A stretch of 64,000 nt of DNA from Intestinibacter bartlettii (GCF_018917435.1 NZ_JAHLOQ010000010.1:1-64000), one strand, 5' to 3'; numbered from the stretch's first letter, positions 44,970 through 55,223 are shown. Notes: a model not told the origin generated them from the sequence alone. Made by a program: numbers and translations.

Positions 44970-46142
44970 TTATCTTCTTTTATTTCTTAAGAAAGTTGGT
45001 ATTTCCATTTCATCATCCCAGTCACTAGTTGTTCTAACTGGTTCTGGTCTTTTTTCTATTTTAGGTTCTATTCTTGGTTCTGGTTCTTGAACTATTTCAG
45101 GTTGAACTACAGGTCTAGATTCTGGTTTAGCAACTGGTGGTATTTCATTCTTTTTAATTGGAGTTGGTTCCACATATCCACCTTGAGGAGCTTCATTAAA
45201 TCCAGTAGCTATAACTGTTATCATTATTTCGTCTTCTAAATCTTCTCTTATAGATGCACCGAATATGATGTTTGCATCTGGATCACATGATTCTGTTATT
45301 AAGTTAGAAGCTGCATTTGCTTCGAATAATGATAAACTAGGTCCTCCTGTTACGTTAAGTAATACGCCTTTTGCACCTCTTATAGAAGTTTCAAGAAGTG
45401 GTGATTGTATTGCTTCTTTAGCTGCTTCTATAGCTCTATTTTCTCCACTTGCATTACCTATACCCATATGAGCTAGTCCTTTATCTTTCATTATAGATGT
45501 AACGTCAGCAAAGTCTAGATTTATAAGTCCTGGAACTTTTATCAAGTCAGATATAGATTGTATACCTTGTTTTAATACATTATCAGCTATAGAGAATGCT
45601 TCTACTATAGATGTATTTTTTTGAACTACTTCAAGTAATCTATCATTTGGTATAGTTATTAATGTATCAACATTAGCTTTTAACTCTTCAATACCAGCTT
45701 CTGCATTTTTCATTCTTACTTTACCCTCAAATCCAAAAGGTTTAGTAACAACACCTACAGTTAAGATACCTTTTTGTTTTGCAAGTTGTGCAACTACTGG
45801 AGCTGCACCTGTACCTGTTCCCCCACCCATTCCGGCAGTAACAAATACCATGTCAGTATCTTGTAATAATTGTTCTATTTGTTCTTTACTTTCTTCAGCT
45901 GCTTTTCTACCTACTTCTGGATCAGCACCTGCACCTAACCCTCTAGTAAGTTTTTCTCCTATTTGAATTTGATTTTCTGCTTTCGAAGTCACTAACGCTT
46001 GTCTATCAGTATTAATTGATATAAACTCAATTCCTTTTATTTTTTCTTCGATCATTCTATTAACAGCGTTGTTTCCGCCGCCACCAACGCCGAATACTTT
46101 TATCTTAGCATTATTATCAGTTTCTAAATCAAAGCTTAGCAT
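44970..46142 (-). CDS. ftsZ: Cell division tubulin homologue FtsZ
   Basis: A 390-aa GTPase that forms the Z-ring. The N-terminal [11 protein letters not shown] and tubulin signature [15 protein letters not shown] are intact. The linker is Pro/Glu-rich (about residues 320-375) and the conserved C-terminal peptide is [15 protein letters not shown], the docking site for SepF. ftsA does not precede it: the upstream gene is ftsQ, 317 bases away. GGGAGG precedes the ATG. Confidence 0.97.
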   Translation of the reverse strand: MLSFDLETDNNAKIKVFGVGGGGNNAVNRMIEEKIKGIEFISINTDRQALVTSKAENQIQIGEKLTRGLGAGADPEVGRKAAEESKEQIEQLLQDTDMVFVTAGMGGGTGTGAAPVVAQLAKQKGILTVGVVTKPFGFEGKVRMKNAEAGIEELKANVDTLITIPNDRLLEVVQKNTSIVEAFSIADNVLKQGIQSISDLIKVPGLINLDFADVTSIMKDKGLAHMGIGNASGENRAIEAAKEAIQSPLLETSIRGAKGVLLNVTGGPSLSLFEANAASNLITESCDPDANIIFGASIREDLEDEIMITVIATGFNEAPQGGYVEPTPIKKNEIPPVAKPESRPVVQPEIVQEPEPRIEPKIEKRPEPVRTTSDWDDEMEIPTFLRNKRR

Positions 46143-46459
46143 ATCGAAACCTCCCTCTCTTGTAATTATTTCTGTATATATATTAATTATATCATTTAAT
46201 ATTTAAATATTTAATGTATATTTATTAAAATAAATATATTTTATTGTCTTTGTATAAAACAAAAACTAAACTACACATAAAATACTTTTTAATTTCTCTA
46301 AATATCCTATATAGCATAAAAAATCCATTTTTGATTATAACATTTATATTATATCATTTATTCTATTTAATTTGTTAAACTTTTTATAATATATGTAATT
46401 TATATATTATAAACCTTAAATTTATATCTATTTTTACTTTTTTTACGATTTTTTTCATC
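46143..46459. other. 317-base gap between ftsQ and ftsZ
   Basis: Extremely AT-rich, with no gene, riboswitch or strong hairpin seen. It must contain the ftsZ leader, but I could not pick out a clear promoter. This is where ftsA would stand in the B. subtilis arrangement. Confidence 0.6.
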
Positions 46460-47206
46460 TTATTTATATGTATATAGAACATATTTTGAAAAAGTCATAT
46501 CAATTTTTCCGTAATTTATATTTTGACTTTTCAAATCAATTAAAATTTTTGTTAACTTTGCTATATCGTGTTTTATATCACTATCTTTATCTACTATTAT
46601 ATTAATCCCTTCTTTTGTCGTCATTGTAACATCATCATCCTCTAAAAAACTTATATATTTTATTTTATTTTCTAAGCCATCCTTTTTTATATTTTTAATT
46701 AAAGATGCCAATGTCTCCTTATCTTTTTTATCTGAAAAGCTAAGTTTATGTTCTTTTATAGCGAAGTCAATTTGGACAATAGGATAACTATCTTTTAATT
46801 TATTTTTTTCAACTTTATCTATGTAGTTCATATTTTCATCTATGTAGTAATAATTATTACCTGTATCTTTTAAAACACAATTTATCTTCTTTTCTTGAAC
46901 ATCTATTAATATTGAATTTGGAATACGTCTTTTTACAGTTACACTTTCAACATATCTACTTTGTTCTATATTAGAACTAATTTTTTTCAAATCATATGTA
47001 AATAAATTTCTTCCTGTTGTAATTTTTGATAAATCACTTATTTCTGCTTTTGTAAGCACATCATTATTTACTATTTTTATATTTTTCAAAGAAAAAAAAT
47101 CACTTTTTATAAATACTATTGTTGCAAAGCAGACCATAAATACAAATAATAGTACTGCCATTAACCTATTTTTTCTTATCCTTCTTTTTCTTTTTTTATT
47201 TTTCAT
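46460..47206 (-). CDS. ftsQ: Cell division protein FtsQ/DivIB
   Basis: A 248-aa bitopic protein: Lys/Arg-rich N-terminus (about residues 1-13), one membrane helix (about residues 14-32), then a POTRA domain (LKNIKIVNNDVLTKAEI to RRIPNSILIDVQEKK) and the beta domain. It bridges FtsL to other divisome parts outside the membrane. CTTAGGAG precedes the ATG. Confidence 0.88.
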   Translation of the reverse strand: MKNKKRKRRIRKNRLMAVLLFVFMVCFATIVFIKSDFFSLKNIKIVNNDVLTKAEISDLSKITTGRNLFTYDLKKISSNIEQSRYVESVTVKRRIPNSILIDVQEKKINCVLKDTGNNYYYIDENMNYIDKVEKNKLKDSYPIVQIDFAIKEHKLSFSDKKDKETLASLIKNIKKDGLENKIKYISFLEDDDVTMTTKEGINIIVDKDSDIKHDIAKLTKILIDLKSQNINYGKIDMTFSKYVLYTYK

Positions 47207-47402
47207 AAAATCACTCCTAAGAATACAAGTTTATAAATCAAAAATACTACATTAGAGTGCTTATTTCCTACATTTAAATTTATTTTTTAAAAACAAATTC
47301 ATACTAAAACTGAATATTTTCTTTCACTTTCGATACATATATATTTATTTTTTTATCACAGTAAATACATATTTTATGATTAGTATAATTTCTTTACAAT
47401 CA

Positions 47403-47445
47403 AAAAAAGATATAGAAATACTTTTACTATTTCTATATCTTTTCT
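47403..47445 (-). terminator. Terminator of murG
   Basis: AGATATAGAAATA pairs perfectly with TATTTCTATATCT around a 7-base loop, with a U-run on the minus strand. Confidence 0.9.
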
Positions 47446-47452
47446 ATCAAAT

Positions 47453-48679
47453 CTATTTCTTTTTTATTCCTATAACTTTAGGTTCTGTAGAAGGTTGTTC
47501 TGCTATATTTTCTTCATTTTTAGCTTGAACTTCTTCTTTTTGTTTTTCTTTTTTATTTTTCTTTTTAGAACCTACTGCTTCGTTATATGACTTCATTATT
47601 TCATTGTATATTAAGTCAATTGCCTCTGGTTTACCGATTGCTTTTGAATTATTAGCCATATCTATTAATAATTCTTTATTTCCAAGTAATCTAAATACAG
47701 CTTCATTTAAAGACTCAGGTGTTAAGTCTTTTTCTAAAATTGCAATTCCAGCACCTTGAGCTTCTATACTTTTTGCATTATACTCTTGGTGATTTTCTGC
47801 TGTGTAAGCTTTTGGAATGATTATTGAAGGTTTACCAAGGGCAGTTATTTCTGCTAGAGATATCGCACCTGCACTACCTATTACTATATCACTCGCTGCA
47901 AGACCATCAGCCATATTATCTAGATAAGGCATAACTCTTTGGTAAGGCTTAAGCTCTATATCTTTTATAGTTTCTATAAACTCATCATAATAAACTTTTC
48001 CTGTTGCAAATATAAATGCAACATCTTCTTTTACCATGTTTTCTATAACAAGTTTCATAGCGTCGTTTATTTCTTCTGAACCACCACTACCACCGTAGCA
48101 TAGTACCATTTTTTTATCTTCGCTAATTCCTAAGTTTTTTCTAGCTATAAATTTTCTAGAGTTTAATATTTCTTTTCTTACTGGATTTCCTGTAAGAACT
48201 AATTTGTCTCTACTAGCTTCTGGGAATCTCTTGTGTGAATCCTCAAAACTTGTAAGAACTTTTGTAACTACCTTAGATAGTATTTTATTTGTAACTCCTG
48301 GGAAAGAATTTTGTTCATGAACTATAGTTACTTTTTTGCTCATTGCAGCATTAAATAAAACTGGTCCACTTACATATCCTCCTGTACCTATTACTATATC
48401 TGGTTTATATTTTTTTACTATTCTTCTAGATTGTTCTAAACCTTTACATAGTTTAAATACTCTCTTTACATTATCTAGATCTATTTTTCTTTTAAAACCT
48501 TGAACTGTGACTGTTTTTAATTCAAAACCTGCTTTTGGAACTATTTCTGATTCAATACCATTTTTAGTCCCAACAAATAAAATTTCACAATCAGGATTAT
48601 GTTCTTTTATTTTATTTGCTATAGCTATAGCTGGGTATACATGTCCTCCAGTACCACCACCGGCTAATAATACCTTCAC
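47453..48679 (-). CDS. murG: UDP-N-acetylglucosamine transferase MurG
   Basis: A 408-aa peripheral membrane glycosyltransferase that converts lipid I to lipid II. The glycine-rich N-terminal loop is GGGTGGHVYPAIAIA, HEQNSFPG lies near residue 125, and the donor-site segment SAGAISLAEITALGKPSIIIP is near residue 270. A Lys/Glu-rich tail of about 45 residues extends beyond the usual end. The start is GTG with AGGAG 8 bases upstream. Confidence 0.95.
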   Translation of the reverse strand: MKVLLAGGGTGGHVYPAIAIANKIKEHNPDCEILFVGTKNGIESEIVPKAGFELKTVTVQGFKRKIDLDNVKRVFKLCKGLEQSRRIVKKYKPDIVIGTGGYVSGPVLFNAAMSKKVTIVHEQNSFPGVTNKILSKVVTKVLTSFEDSHKRFPEASRDKLVLTGNPVRKEILNSRKFIARKNLGISEDKKMVLCYGGSGGSEEINDAMKLVIENMVKEDVAFIFATGKVYYDEFIETIKDIELKPYQRVMPYLDNMADGLAASDIVIGSAGAISLAEITALGKPSIIIPKAYTAENHQEYNAKSIEAQGAGIAILEKDLTPESLNEAVFRLLGNKELLIDMANNSKAIGKPEAIDLIYNEIMKSYNEAVGSKKKNKKEKQKEEVQAKNEENIAEQPSTEPKVIGIKKK

Positions 48680-48693
48680 TTCATCATCTCCTG

Positions 48694-49830
48694 TTAATTA
48701 ATTTTTACTTTCTTTGAGATGTTTAACACAATTCCAATTTCACCCATCAACACCGTGAGCGACGTTCCTCCATAACTTATAAATGGAAGTGCTACCCCTG
48801 TTGCTGGCATAGAAGATGTTGCAACAGCTATATTAAAAGCTGCTTGTATTCCTATTTGGGCTCCAATCCCTATAACTACCATACATGCAAATAGATCTTT
48901 TGATTTTAGAGCTATTTTTACGCATCTATATACTAGTATTACAAATAACATTATAACTAAAATACACCCTACAAGACCTAATTCTTCGCCTATTATAGCG
49001 AAAATAAAGTCATTTTGAGGTTCTGGTATGTAAAAATATTTTTGTCTACTCTTTCCAAGTCCTAAACCAAACAGTCCACCCGAACCAATTGCATAAAGAC
49101 TTTGGATAACTTGATATCCACTTCCAAGTGGATCTTGAAATGGATCCAAAAATGCTGTAAATCTTTTTAATCTATATGGCTCTGCTATGACTAAAATACC
49201 AAATAGACCAATACCTGCCATTAACATGGTAAGTACAAATTTCATATTCATACCTGCTACAAATAACATTATAAATACAACTATTATTAGAGTTCCAGCT
49301 GTAGACATATTAGGTTGTAACATTATCAGTATAAAAAATATTGATGGGATTATTAAAATTGGTATAACACCTTTTGTCAAAGATTTTATATTGTCATATC
49401 TTTTTTCGATAACTTTTGCTGTAATTATTATAGTTACAAATTTAGCTATATCCGATGGTTGGAATGTAGCTCCTCCTACTCCTAACCATCTTTTAGCTCC
49501 GTTAGCTTCTATCCCTAAAGGTGTCAAAACTAACGCCAAACATACAACAGTAAATATACAAAGCGGTAATGAGTTTTTCTTCCAAATATTATAGTCAATA
49601 TTAGACATAAACATCATTCCCACAAATCCTAGTACGGCATATATTATATCTCTTTTTAAGAAGAAATAACCATCCTGGTGCTTAAATGAAGCTTGAACAT
49701 AGCTTGCACTAAACACCATGACGATTCCAAATAATACTAAGGCTATTGTTGTATAAAAAATTACTAAATCAAACTCAGTCTTCATCCCCTTTGTAATTTG
49801 CTTTTTAACTTTCAAACTTTCATTAGGCAT
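48694..49830 (-). CDS. spoVE: SEDS peptidoglycan polymerase (SpoVE/FtsW)
   Basis: A 378-aa SEDS glycosyltransferase with ten predicted helices. The catalytic Asp loop is near FLDPFQDPLGSGYQVIQSLYAIGSGG, and GEELGLVG and PATGVALPFISYGGTS follow. It works with the class B PBP encoded as spoVD nearby. In C. difficile the equivalent pair is reported as sporulation-specific rather than needed for vegetative division, so spoVE fits as well as ftsW. The frame is open to 49854, but the ATG at 49830 follows AAGGTGG. Confidence 0.92.
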   Translation of the reverse strand: MPNESLKVKKQITKGMKTEFDLVIFYTTIALVLFGIVMVFSASYVQASFKHQDGYFFLKRDIIYAVLGFVGMMFMSNIDYNIWKKNSLPLCIFTVVCLALVLTPLGIEANGAKRWLGVGGATFQPSDIAKFVTIIITAKVIEKRYDNIKSLTKGVIPILIIPSIFFILIMLQPNMSTAGTLIIVVFIMLFVAGMNMKFVLTMLMAGIGLFGILVIAEPYRLKRFTAFLDPFQDPLGSGYQVIQSLYAIGSGGLFGLGLGKSRQKYFYIPEPQNDFIFAIIGEELGLVGCILVIMLFVILVYRCVKIALKSKDLFACMVVIGIGAQIGIQAAFNIAVATSSMPATGVALPFISYGGTSLTVLMGEIGIVLNISKKVKIN

Positions 49831-49883
49831 ATGAATGACTACCACCTTCCTCATCGCTATTAGCTTTGAAGGAAGAGATTTAA

Positions 49884-51239
49884 TTATAAATTGTTTACAT
49901 TATCTTTGAAGTCACGTCCTCTTACTTCAAAGCTTGTGTACATATCCCAACTTGCACATGCTGGTGAAAGTAAAACTACATCTCCTTCATTTGCAAGTTC
50001 ACAAGAAGTTTCTACTGCTTCTTTCATGTTATTTACTATTTTTATAGTTTCAAATCCTTTAGTTTTTGCACAAGCCTCTATTTTTGGTGCAGTTTCACCT
50101 AATAACACTAAAGCTTTTACATTTTGTTTTGCAATATCTAAAAGTTCATCATAAGTACTATCCTTATCATATCCTCCAGCTATTAATACAATAGGTTTCT
50201 TGTAAGAAGTTACTGCTTTAATAGTTGAATCTGGGTTAGTACCTTTTGAGTCATTTACGTACATAACTCCGTTAACAGTTCTTACATATTCTAATCTATG
50301 TTCTACTGCTTTAAAAGTTTTTAATACTTCTCTTATCACGTCTAAGTCTATTCCTGAAACATATGCACCTAAAGTTGCTGCCATACAGTTTTCTAGGTTA
50401 TGTCCTCCAGGTAAACTAAGTTCATCTTCATGAAGAAGTACTATTTCTTTATCTATATTTATTACTATATTTCCTTCGTTATTTGCATATACTCCTCTTA
50501 CACCTTGATGTTTTCTAGAGAAGTATAAAACTTGAGAGTTACATTTATTTGATAAAGCTCTAACTGCTTCATCATCATAGTTTAATATTGTAAAATCATT
50601 TTTGTCTTGATTTTTAAATATATTAGCTTTTGCCATTATATAATTTTCCATAGTATGGTGTCTATTTAAATGGTCCGGTGAAAGATTAAGTATCATACTT
50701 ACTCTTGGTTTAAAATCTACTATACTTTCTAATTGGAAACTACTAAGTTCTGTAATTAAGAAAGAATTTTCATCAGCTATGCCAACAGTTTCTATTACTG
50801 GTTTTCCTATGTTTCCAACTACATATGTGTCACGTTTAGCTGCTTTAAATATTTCTCCGACTAAAGATGTAGTAGTTGTCTTTCCATTTGTACCTGTTAT
50901 CCCTATGAAAGTAGGATTATTTGATAATTCATATGCTAATTCTACTTCACCAATCACTTTTATATTGTTAGAATATAATTTTTTTATGAAAGGTAAGTCA
51001 AGAGGTACTCCAGGAGATACTACTGCTAAATCAATATGATCTACTTCTTCTGGATGATATCCAAGTATATAAGTTGCATTTTTTATATCTTTTAATTCTT
51101 CTAATATATCTGCTAGTTTTTCTTCAGTTTTTATATCATTAACTGTTATATTAGCTTCTAATTTATCTAATAATTTAATAGTTGATATACCAGTTTTTGC
51201 TAAACCTATAAGTAAAACATTCTTTCCTTTTAAATCCAT
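49884..51239 (-). CDS. murD: UDP-N-acetylmuramoylalanine--D-glutamate ligase
   Basis: A 451-aa Mur ligase adding D-Glu to the cytoplasmic muropeptide precursor. The ATP loop GITGTNGKTTTTS is near residue 115, LSPDHLNRHHTMENY near residue 193, and YVNDSKGTNPDST near residue 325. The upstream neighbour is mraY; the murE and murF genes that normally lie nearby are absent from the window. GGGGGT precedes the ATG. Confidence 0.97.
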   Translation of the reverse strand: MDLKGKNVLLIGLAKTGISTIKLLDKLEANITVNDIKTEEKLADILEELKDIKNATYILGYHPEEVDHIDLAVVSPGVPLDLPFIKKLYSNNIKVIGEVELAYELSNNPTFIGITGTNGKTTTTSLVGEIFKAAKRDTYVVGNIGKPVIETVGIADENSFLITELSSFQLESIVDFKPRVSMILNLSPDHLNRHHTMENYIMAKANIFKNQDKNDFTILNYDDEAVRALSNKCNSQVLYFSRKHQGVRGVYANNEGNIVINIDKEIVLLHEDELSLPGGHNLENCMAATLGAYVSGIDLDVIREVLKTFKAVEHRLEYVRTVNGVMYVNDSKGTNPDSTIKAVTSYKKPIVLIAGGYDKDSTYDELLDIAKQNVKALVLLGETAPKIEACAKTKGFETIKIVNNMKEAVETSCELANEGDVVLLSPACASWDMYTSFEVRGRDFKDNVNNL

Positions 51240-51258
51240 TTTAATTTACCCCCATCAC

Positions 51259-52224
51259 TTAAAATACTGCTAAAACACCTATCCAACATAAAACTACAGT
51301 TACTATCCAAAATACGAATACAACTCTTGTTTCTGGCCATCCACATTGTTCAAAGTGGTGGTGTAATGGCGCCATTTTAAATATTCTTTTTCCATGAGTT
51401 AATTTGAAATAAGTTACTTGTATCATAACAGATAATGCTTCTGCTAAGTAGATAAATCCTACTATTATTATTAATAGTGGTGCATTAGTAAGAGTCGCAA
51501 ATGCAACTACTGCTCCACCTAAAGCCATTGAACCAGTATCTCCCATAAACACTTTTGCAGGATATGAGTTGAATCCTAAAAATCCTAAACAAGCACCTGC
51601 TGTAGCTGCTGCAAGTATAGCAACATCAGAATTAGATATTGATACTGCAAATAATATGAAGAAACATGATACTATTAAAGTAACACCTGATGCAAGACCA
51701 TCAAGCCCATCTGTTAAGTTTACTGCATTTACAGTTCCTATTATGAATATCATCATAAATGGTATATACCATATTCCTAAGTTTATTATATGGTTTGTAA
51801 ATGGTATAACAAGTTGTGTTGCGCTTGGTGATGCACTGTATTGATAATATGCAATATATAAAGCAAGAGCAAATTGTAGTATTATCTTTTGATAAGGTTT
51901 AAGCCCTAGTGATCTTTTCATTTTTATTTTTATAAAGTCATCTAAAAATCCTACAAAACCAAATCCTACTATACAAATCAATCCTACTATTAGGCCTTGA
52001 CTTATTTTGGCTCTTGTAAGCCCTGTAATTAATATAGCTACTATCATCATTACACCACCCATTGTTGGTGTTCCGTTTTTTGCTAAGTGTGATTGAGGTC
52101 CTTCATCTCTAACCGTTTGACCAAATTTAAATCTAGCAAGCATTGGTATAAATATTGGTCCAAGTATTACTACTATTAAGAAACCAATCATTGCTGTATA
52201 CGTAAGTTCTTTTATTCCTAACAT
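51259..52224 (-). CDS. mraY: Phospho-N-acetylmuramoyl-pentapeptide-transferase
   Basis: A 321-aa ten-helix enzyme that makes lipid I from UDP-MurNAc-pentapeptide and undecaprenyl phosphate. The motifs GPQSHLAKNGTPTMGG, the Asp pair in GFLDDFIK, NLTDGLDGLASG and the HHH of KMAPLHHHFEQCGWPE are all intact. It is the first gene after a 354-base gap and apparently heads mraY-murD-spoVE-murG. AGAGGAG precedes the ATG. Confidence 0.97.
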   Translation of the reverse strand: MLGIKELTYTAMIGFLIVVILGPIFIPMLARFKFGQTVRDEGPQSHLAKNGTPTMGGVMMIVAILITGLTRAKISQGLIVGLICIVGFGFVGFLDDFIKIKMKRSLGLKPYQKIILQFALALYIAYYQYSASPSATQLVIPFTNHIINLGIWYIPFMMIFIIGTVNAVNLTDGLDGLASGVTLIVSCFFILFAVSISNSDVAILAAATAGACLGFLGFNSYPAKVFMGDTGSMALGGAVVAFATLTNAPLLIIIVGFIYLAEALSVMIQVTYFKLTHGKRIFKMAPLHHHFEQCGWPETRVVFVFWIVTVVLCWIGVLAVF

Positions 52225-52325
52225 TATTTAAAACTCCTCTCCCTGTTGTTTCATCTTTTTTAATTAATTATTTTTCATTTGCAATTATTAACTTTTTTTA
52301 TGCTAAATATTCCTATTTATGCATT

Positions 52326-52508
52326 TTAATTTAATCTTAAAGTTTTGTGTGATGACTGTAAAAATTTTGGTTGTTGATACTATGTTGCAAAGTCTACTAA
52401 CTTATTTATAATACTATCTACATCTCCAATCTTATTAATTATATACCAAATTGATTTATTTTTGAAGATATTTATAATATTAGTCTTTTTTTGCAACGAT
52501 TTTATCTG
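52326..52508 (-). pseudogene. Possible decayed coding fragment
   Basis: One minus-strand frame runs about 60 codons with a single internal TAG (52380-52382) and ends at TAA. It includes KIGDVDSIINKLVDFAT, then after the stop YQQPKFLQSSHKTLRLN. The amino acid mix (G, D, V, Q, P, H, R) is richer than in random AT-rich spacer. I do not recognise a family, and no start codon with a ribosome site is present. Confidence 0.25.
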
Positions 52509-52535
52509 CTATATTTTAATAATATGAAATGAATA

Positions 52536-52542
52536 TGTCGAA
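52536..52542. promoter_or_regulatory. Possible Spo0A box
   Basis: Exact TGTCGAA (TTCGACA on the minus strand), about 310 bases upstream of mraY. One 7-base match is weak evidence on its own. Confidence 0.25.
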
Positions 52543-52578
52543 TACTTGGAGTTTTATTAATATTATATAGTATATATT

Positions 52579-54567
52579 TTAACTGTTATTGTTGTAGTAT
52601 AAAGTTATGCTGGAACCTTCATTTACTTTTACTCCTGGTTTTGGGAACATATCCGTAACTATAGTTTTTTCATCTATTTCTATATCTGTGTCTAGGTTTG
52701 ATTCTAAGTTGCTTTCTTCTAATACTTTTGTAGCTTCTTTTATAGTTAAGTTTCGTACATCTGGAACTTTAACTTGTTTCTTTTCATTTTCTTTCTTTTC
52801 TTCTTCTGTATAAACTTTTTTAACACCTAGATATTCTAAACTTTGACTCATTACTTCTTTTATAATAGGTCCTGCTGTAGTTGAACCAAAAGCAACTACA
52901 TCTGTAGGTTCATCTACTATTGCTAGTACTACTATTTGAGGATCATCGACAGGCGCTACACTAATAAAAGAACATATATATTTTCCTTGTGCGTATTGTC
53001 CATCTATAACCTTTTGCGCTGTTCCTGTTTTTCCTCCTAGTCTATACCCTGGTAGATAAGCTATCTTTCCTCCACCATCTGTAACAACAGACTGCATAAC
53101 CTTCAACATTTTTTGTGAAGTTTCCTTTGAAACTACCTGTCTTACAGTTTTAGGTTCAACCTCTTTTGTAATATTGCCTTCATTGTCTGTATAAGCTTTT
53201 ACCAATCTCGGTTGCATAAGCTTACCATCATTTGCTATTGATGATACTGCTGTTATTAGTTGAATTGGTGTTACTGATATTGATTGACCAAAAGAAATAG
53301 TTGCAAGCTCTACTGGACCTACATCTTTTTCTTTATATAGTATACTGTTTGCTTCTCCAGTTAAATCTATACCTGTTTTACTTGTAAGACCAAAAGCTTC
53401 TATGTAATCATATAATTTACTTACACCCAGTCTTTTTCCTAATTCAACAAATACTGGGTTGCATGAATTTTGAACCGCCTGTTCGAAAGTTTCACTTCCA
53501 TGAGGTCTATATGATCTCCAACATTTAATTCTTCTACCTTCTACAGTTACACTACCTGTGCATGTAAATTTTTCATTTGGCTTAATTACATTTTCTTCAA
53601 CAGACGATGTAGCTGTTACAAGTTTGAAAGTAGAACCTGGTTCATATGTATCACTTATAAGCGTATTTCTCCACATTTCATAATAAGCATTTATTTTTTT
53701 ATCGTCATCATAACTGTCTAATAAATCTTCAAAATATGGATATATAGCTTTAGTCGGATTATTTGGGTCATAATCTGGTTTAGATGCCATCGCTAAAACA
53801 TCACCTGTTTTAGGGTCCATCGCTATTATCTTAACCCTCTTGGCATTGTTTAATTCATATGCTCTTTGGGCTGCCTTTTCAGCATAACTTTGAATAACTT
53901 CATCTATTGTAAGAACTATCCCATTTCCTTGAGTTGCTTCATAATATTGTTCTACACCTTGGTTTATTTCTCTACCAGATGCATCAGTACTTACAATTAA
54001 TTTTCCATCTTTACCTTGCAAGTCCTTATTGTACTGGAGTTCTATTCCTGTCACACCTTCACCATCTGATGATGTATGACCTAATACATATGCTGCAAAA
54101 TTTCCATATGGATAATATCTTTGTGGGTCTTCTGATATCCAAATTCCAGGAATTGATGCATTTTGAATCTTATCAGCAACATCATCATCAACCCATCGTT
54201 GAATTCTCACTAGTGCTTGATTTGTTTTAGATAGTAGTTTTAAAATTTCATCATAATCTTTATCTTTTACAATTTCTGAAATTTTTTTAGCTGCCTCTTT
54301 CTTATCTTCTACTTCAACAGGTTTACACCAAATAGTATACTTGGTAACACTTACTGCGAGCTCTTTCATATTTTTGTCGTATATAGTACCTCTCTTTGAT
54401 TCTACTGGAATTTCTCTAGTCTGTTGTTCTGATGCCTTTGTGCTCAACCATTCCCCTTTTACAAGCTGTAGATAACAAGTTCGGACTATTAGTACTAAGA
54501 ATAAGGCGCATGCAGAAACTAGAACTAACACTAGCCTTTTTTTGCTCTTGATTCTTATTTTCTTCAT
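52579..54567 (-). CDS. spoVD: Class B penicillin-binding protein with PASTA domain (SpoVD)
   Basis: A 662-aa transpeptidase. It has an N-terminal helix (about residues 11-33), a dimerisation domain, and the catalytic domain with Ser312 in EPGSTFKL, SCN near residue 368 and KTGTAQ near residue 513. One PASTA domain (VKVPDVRNLTIKEATKVL onward) spans about residues 598-658. A C-terminal PASTA domain and linkage to spoVE are typical of SpoVD, needed for spore cortex or septal synthesis. The first in-frame ATG abuts AGGAGG; the ATG two codons later (54567) has correct spacing. Confidence 0.93.
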   Translation of the reverse strand: MKKIRIKSKKRLVLVLVSACALFLVLIVRTCYLQLVKGEWLSTKASEQQTREIPVESKRGTIYDKNMKELAVSVTKYTIWCKPVEVEDKKEAAKKISEIVKDKDYDEILKLLSKTNQALVRIQRWVDDDVADKIQNASIPGIWISEDPQRYYPYGNFAAYVLGHTSSDGEGVTGIELQYNKDLQGKDGKLIVSTDASGREINQGVEQYYEATQGNGIVLTIDEVIQSYAEKAAQRAYELNNAKRVKIIAMDPKTGDVLAMASKPDYDPNNPTKAIYPYFEDLLDSYDDDKKINAYYEMWRNTLISDTYEPGSTFKLVTATSSVEENVIKPNEKFTCTGSVTVEGRRIKCWRSYRPHGSETFEQAVQNSCNPVFVELGKRLGVSKLYDYIEAFGLTSKTGIDLTGEANSILYKEKDVGPVELATISFGQSISVTPIQLITAVSSIANDGKLMQPRLVKAYTDNEGNITKEVEPKTVRQVVSKETSQKMLKVMQSVVTDGGGKIAYLPGYRLGGKTGTAQKVIDGQYAQGKYICSFISVAPVDDPQIVVLAIVDEPTDVVAFGSTTAGPIIKEVMSQSLEYLGVKKVYTEEEKKENEKKQVKVPDVRNLTIKEATKVLEESNLESNLDTDIEIDEKTIVTDMFPKPGVKVNEGSSITLYYNNNS

Positions 54568-54606
54568 AATCATCCTCCTTTTTATAATGTATAAAAATCA
54601 TCCTAT

Positions 54607-54954
54607 TTAATCATCCACAGAAATATATTTTTTTTGATATTCTGTAGGATAAATCATGTTTAGTTTTTCAGTGGCATCTTCTTCTAATGTTTTTGAATTT
54701 TGATTTACCCTTTTCTCAACTTCTAATGTTTGTAATTTATTTTGTTTCTCTTTTAAATCTTTTTCTAAATAGTATATGTCGTACTTTAAACTAGAAGAAA
54801 CTTGATAAATGCACAAATTGCCTATCCCTATTGCTGCAATCAAAATAACTACTAATATTCCTGTTTTCTTCTTAAATATACCTCTTTTATTCTTATTCTT
54901 TTTCCTCTTTTTATATGCTTTAAAACTCTTTACTTTTTCGTTTTTATCTTGCAT
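54607..54954 (-). CDS. ftsL: FtsL-like bitopic division protein
   Basis: A 115-aa protein with a long Lys/Arg-rich cytoplasmic N-terminus (residues 8-30), one membrane helix (about residues 31-50) and an outward coiled coil (about residues 58-95), the FtsL/DivIC layout. The helix and heptads are seen; assignment as FtsL rests on topology and its position right before the class B PBP gene. In most Firmicutes rsmH and mraZ precede it, but here the next gene upstream is an ABC exporter. GGGGG precedes the ATG. Confidence 0.75.
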   Translation of the reverse strand: MQDKNEKVKSFKAYKKRKKNKNKRGIFKKKTGILVVILIAAIGIGNLCIYQVSSSLKYDIYYLEKDLKEKQNKLQTLEVEKRVNQNSKTLEEDATEKLNMIYPTEYQKKYISVDD

Positions 54955-55162
54955 ATAATCGCCCCCTTAATTCAAACAGTTCCTATTTTTATTAAAACAA
55001 ATTAAGCAAATATTATTTTCCCAAATATTCATAACCCCTATCATTAAAGAATTATTTATTTTAGATATATCTTCCTCTAAAAAAATTCCTCTAAAAATAT
55101 ACATATACATTCAAATTTAGCTCTTTTTCAGTATATTTTCTCTATATATTTTTTATTCAAAC

Positions 55163-55203
55163 AAAAAAATATGCTCAGCTAATTAAATTAACTGAGCATA
55201 TTT
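55163..55203 (-). terminator. Terminator of the ABC exporter operon
   Basis: AAATATGCTCAG pairs perfectly with CTGAGCATATTT around a 13-base loop, with U-runs on both strands. Confidence 0.9.
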
Positions 55204-55223
55204 AATAATATTTATATTAAGTT

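Larger units (their letters stand above)
52225..52578. other. 354-base gap between spoVD and mraY
   Basis: murE and murF would sit here in the standard cluster. Instead the gap holds a Spo0A-box match and a short frame that reads like decayed coding sequence (next entries). The rest is AT-rich with no recognisable gene. Confidence 0.5.
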
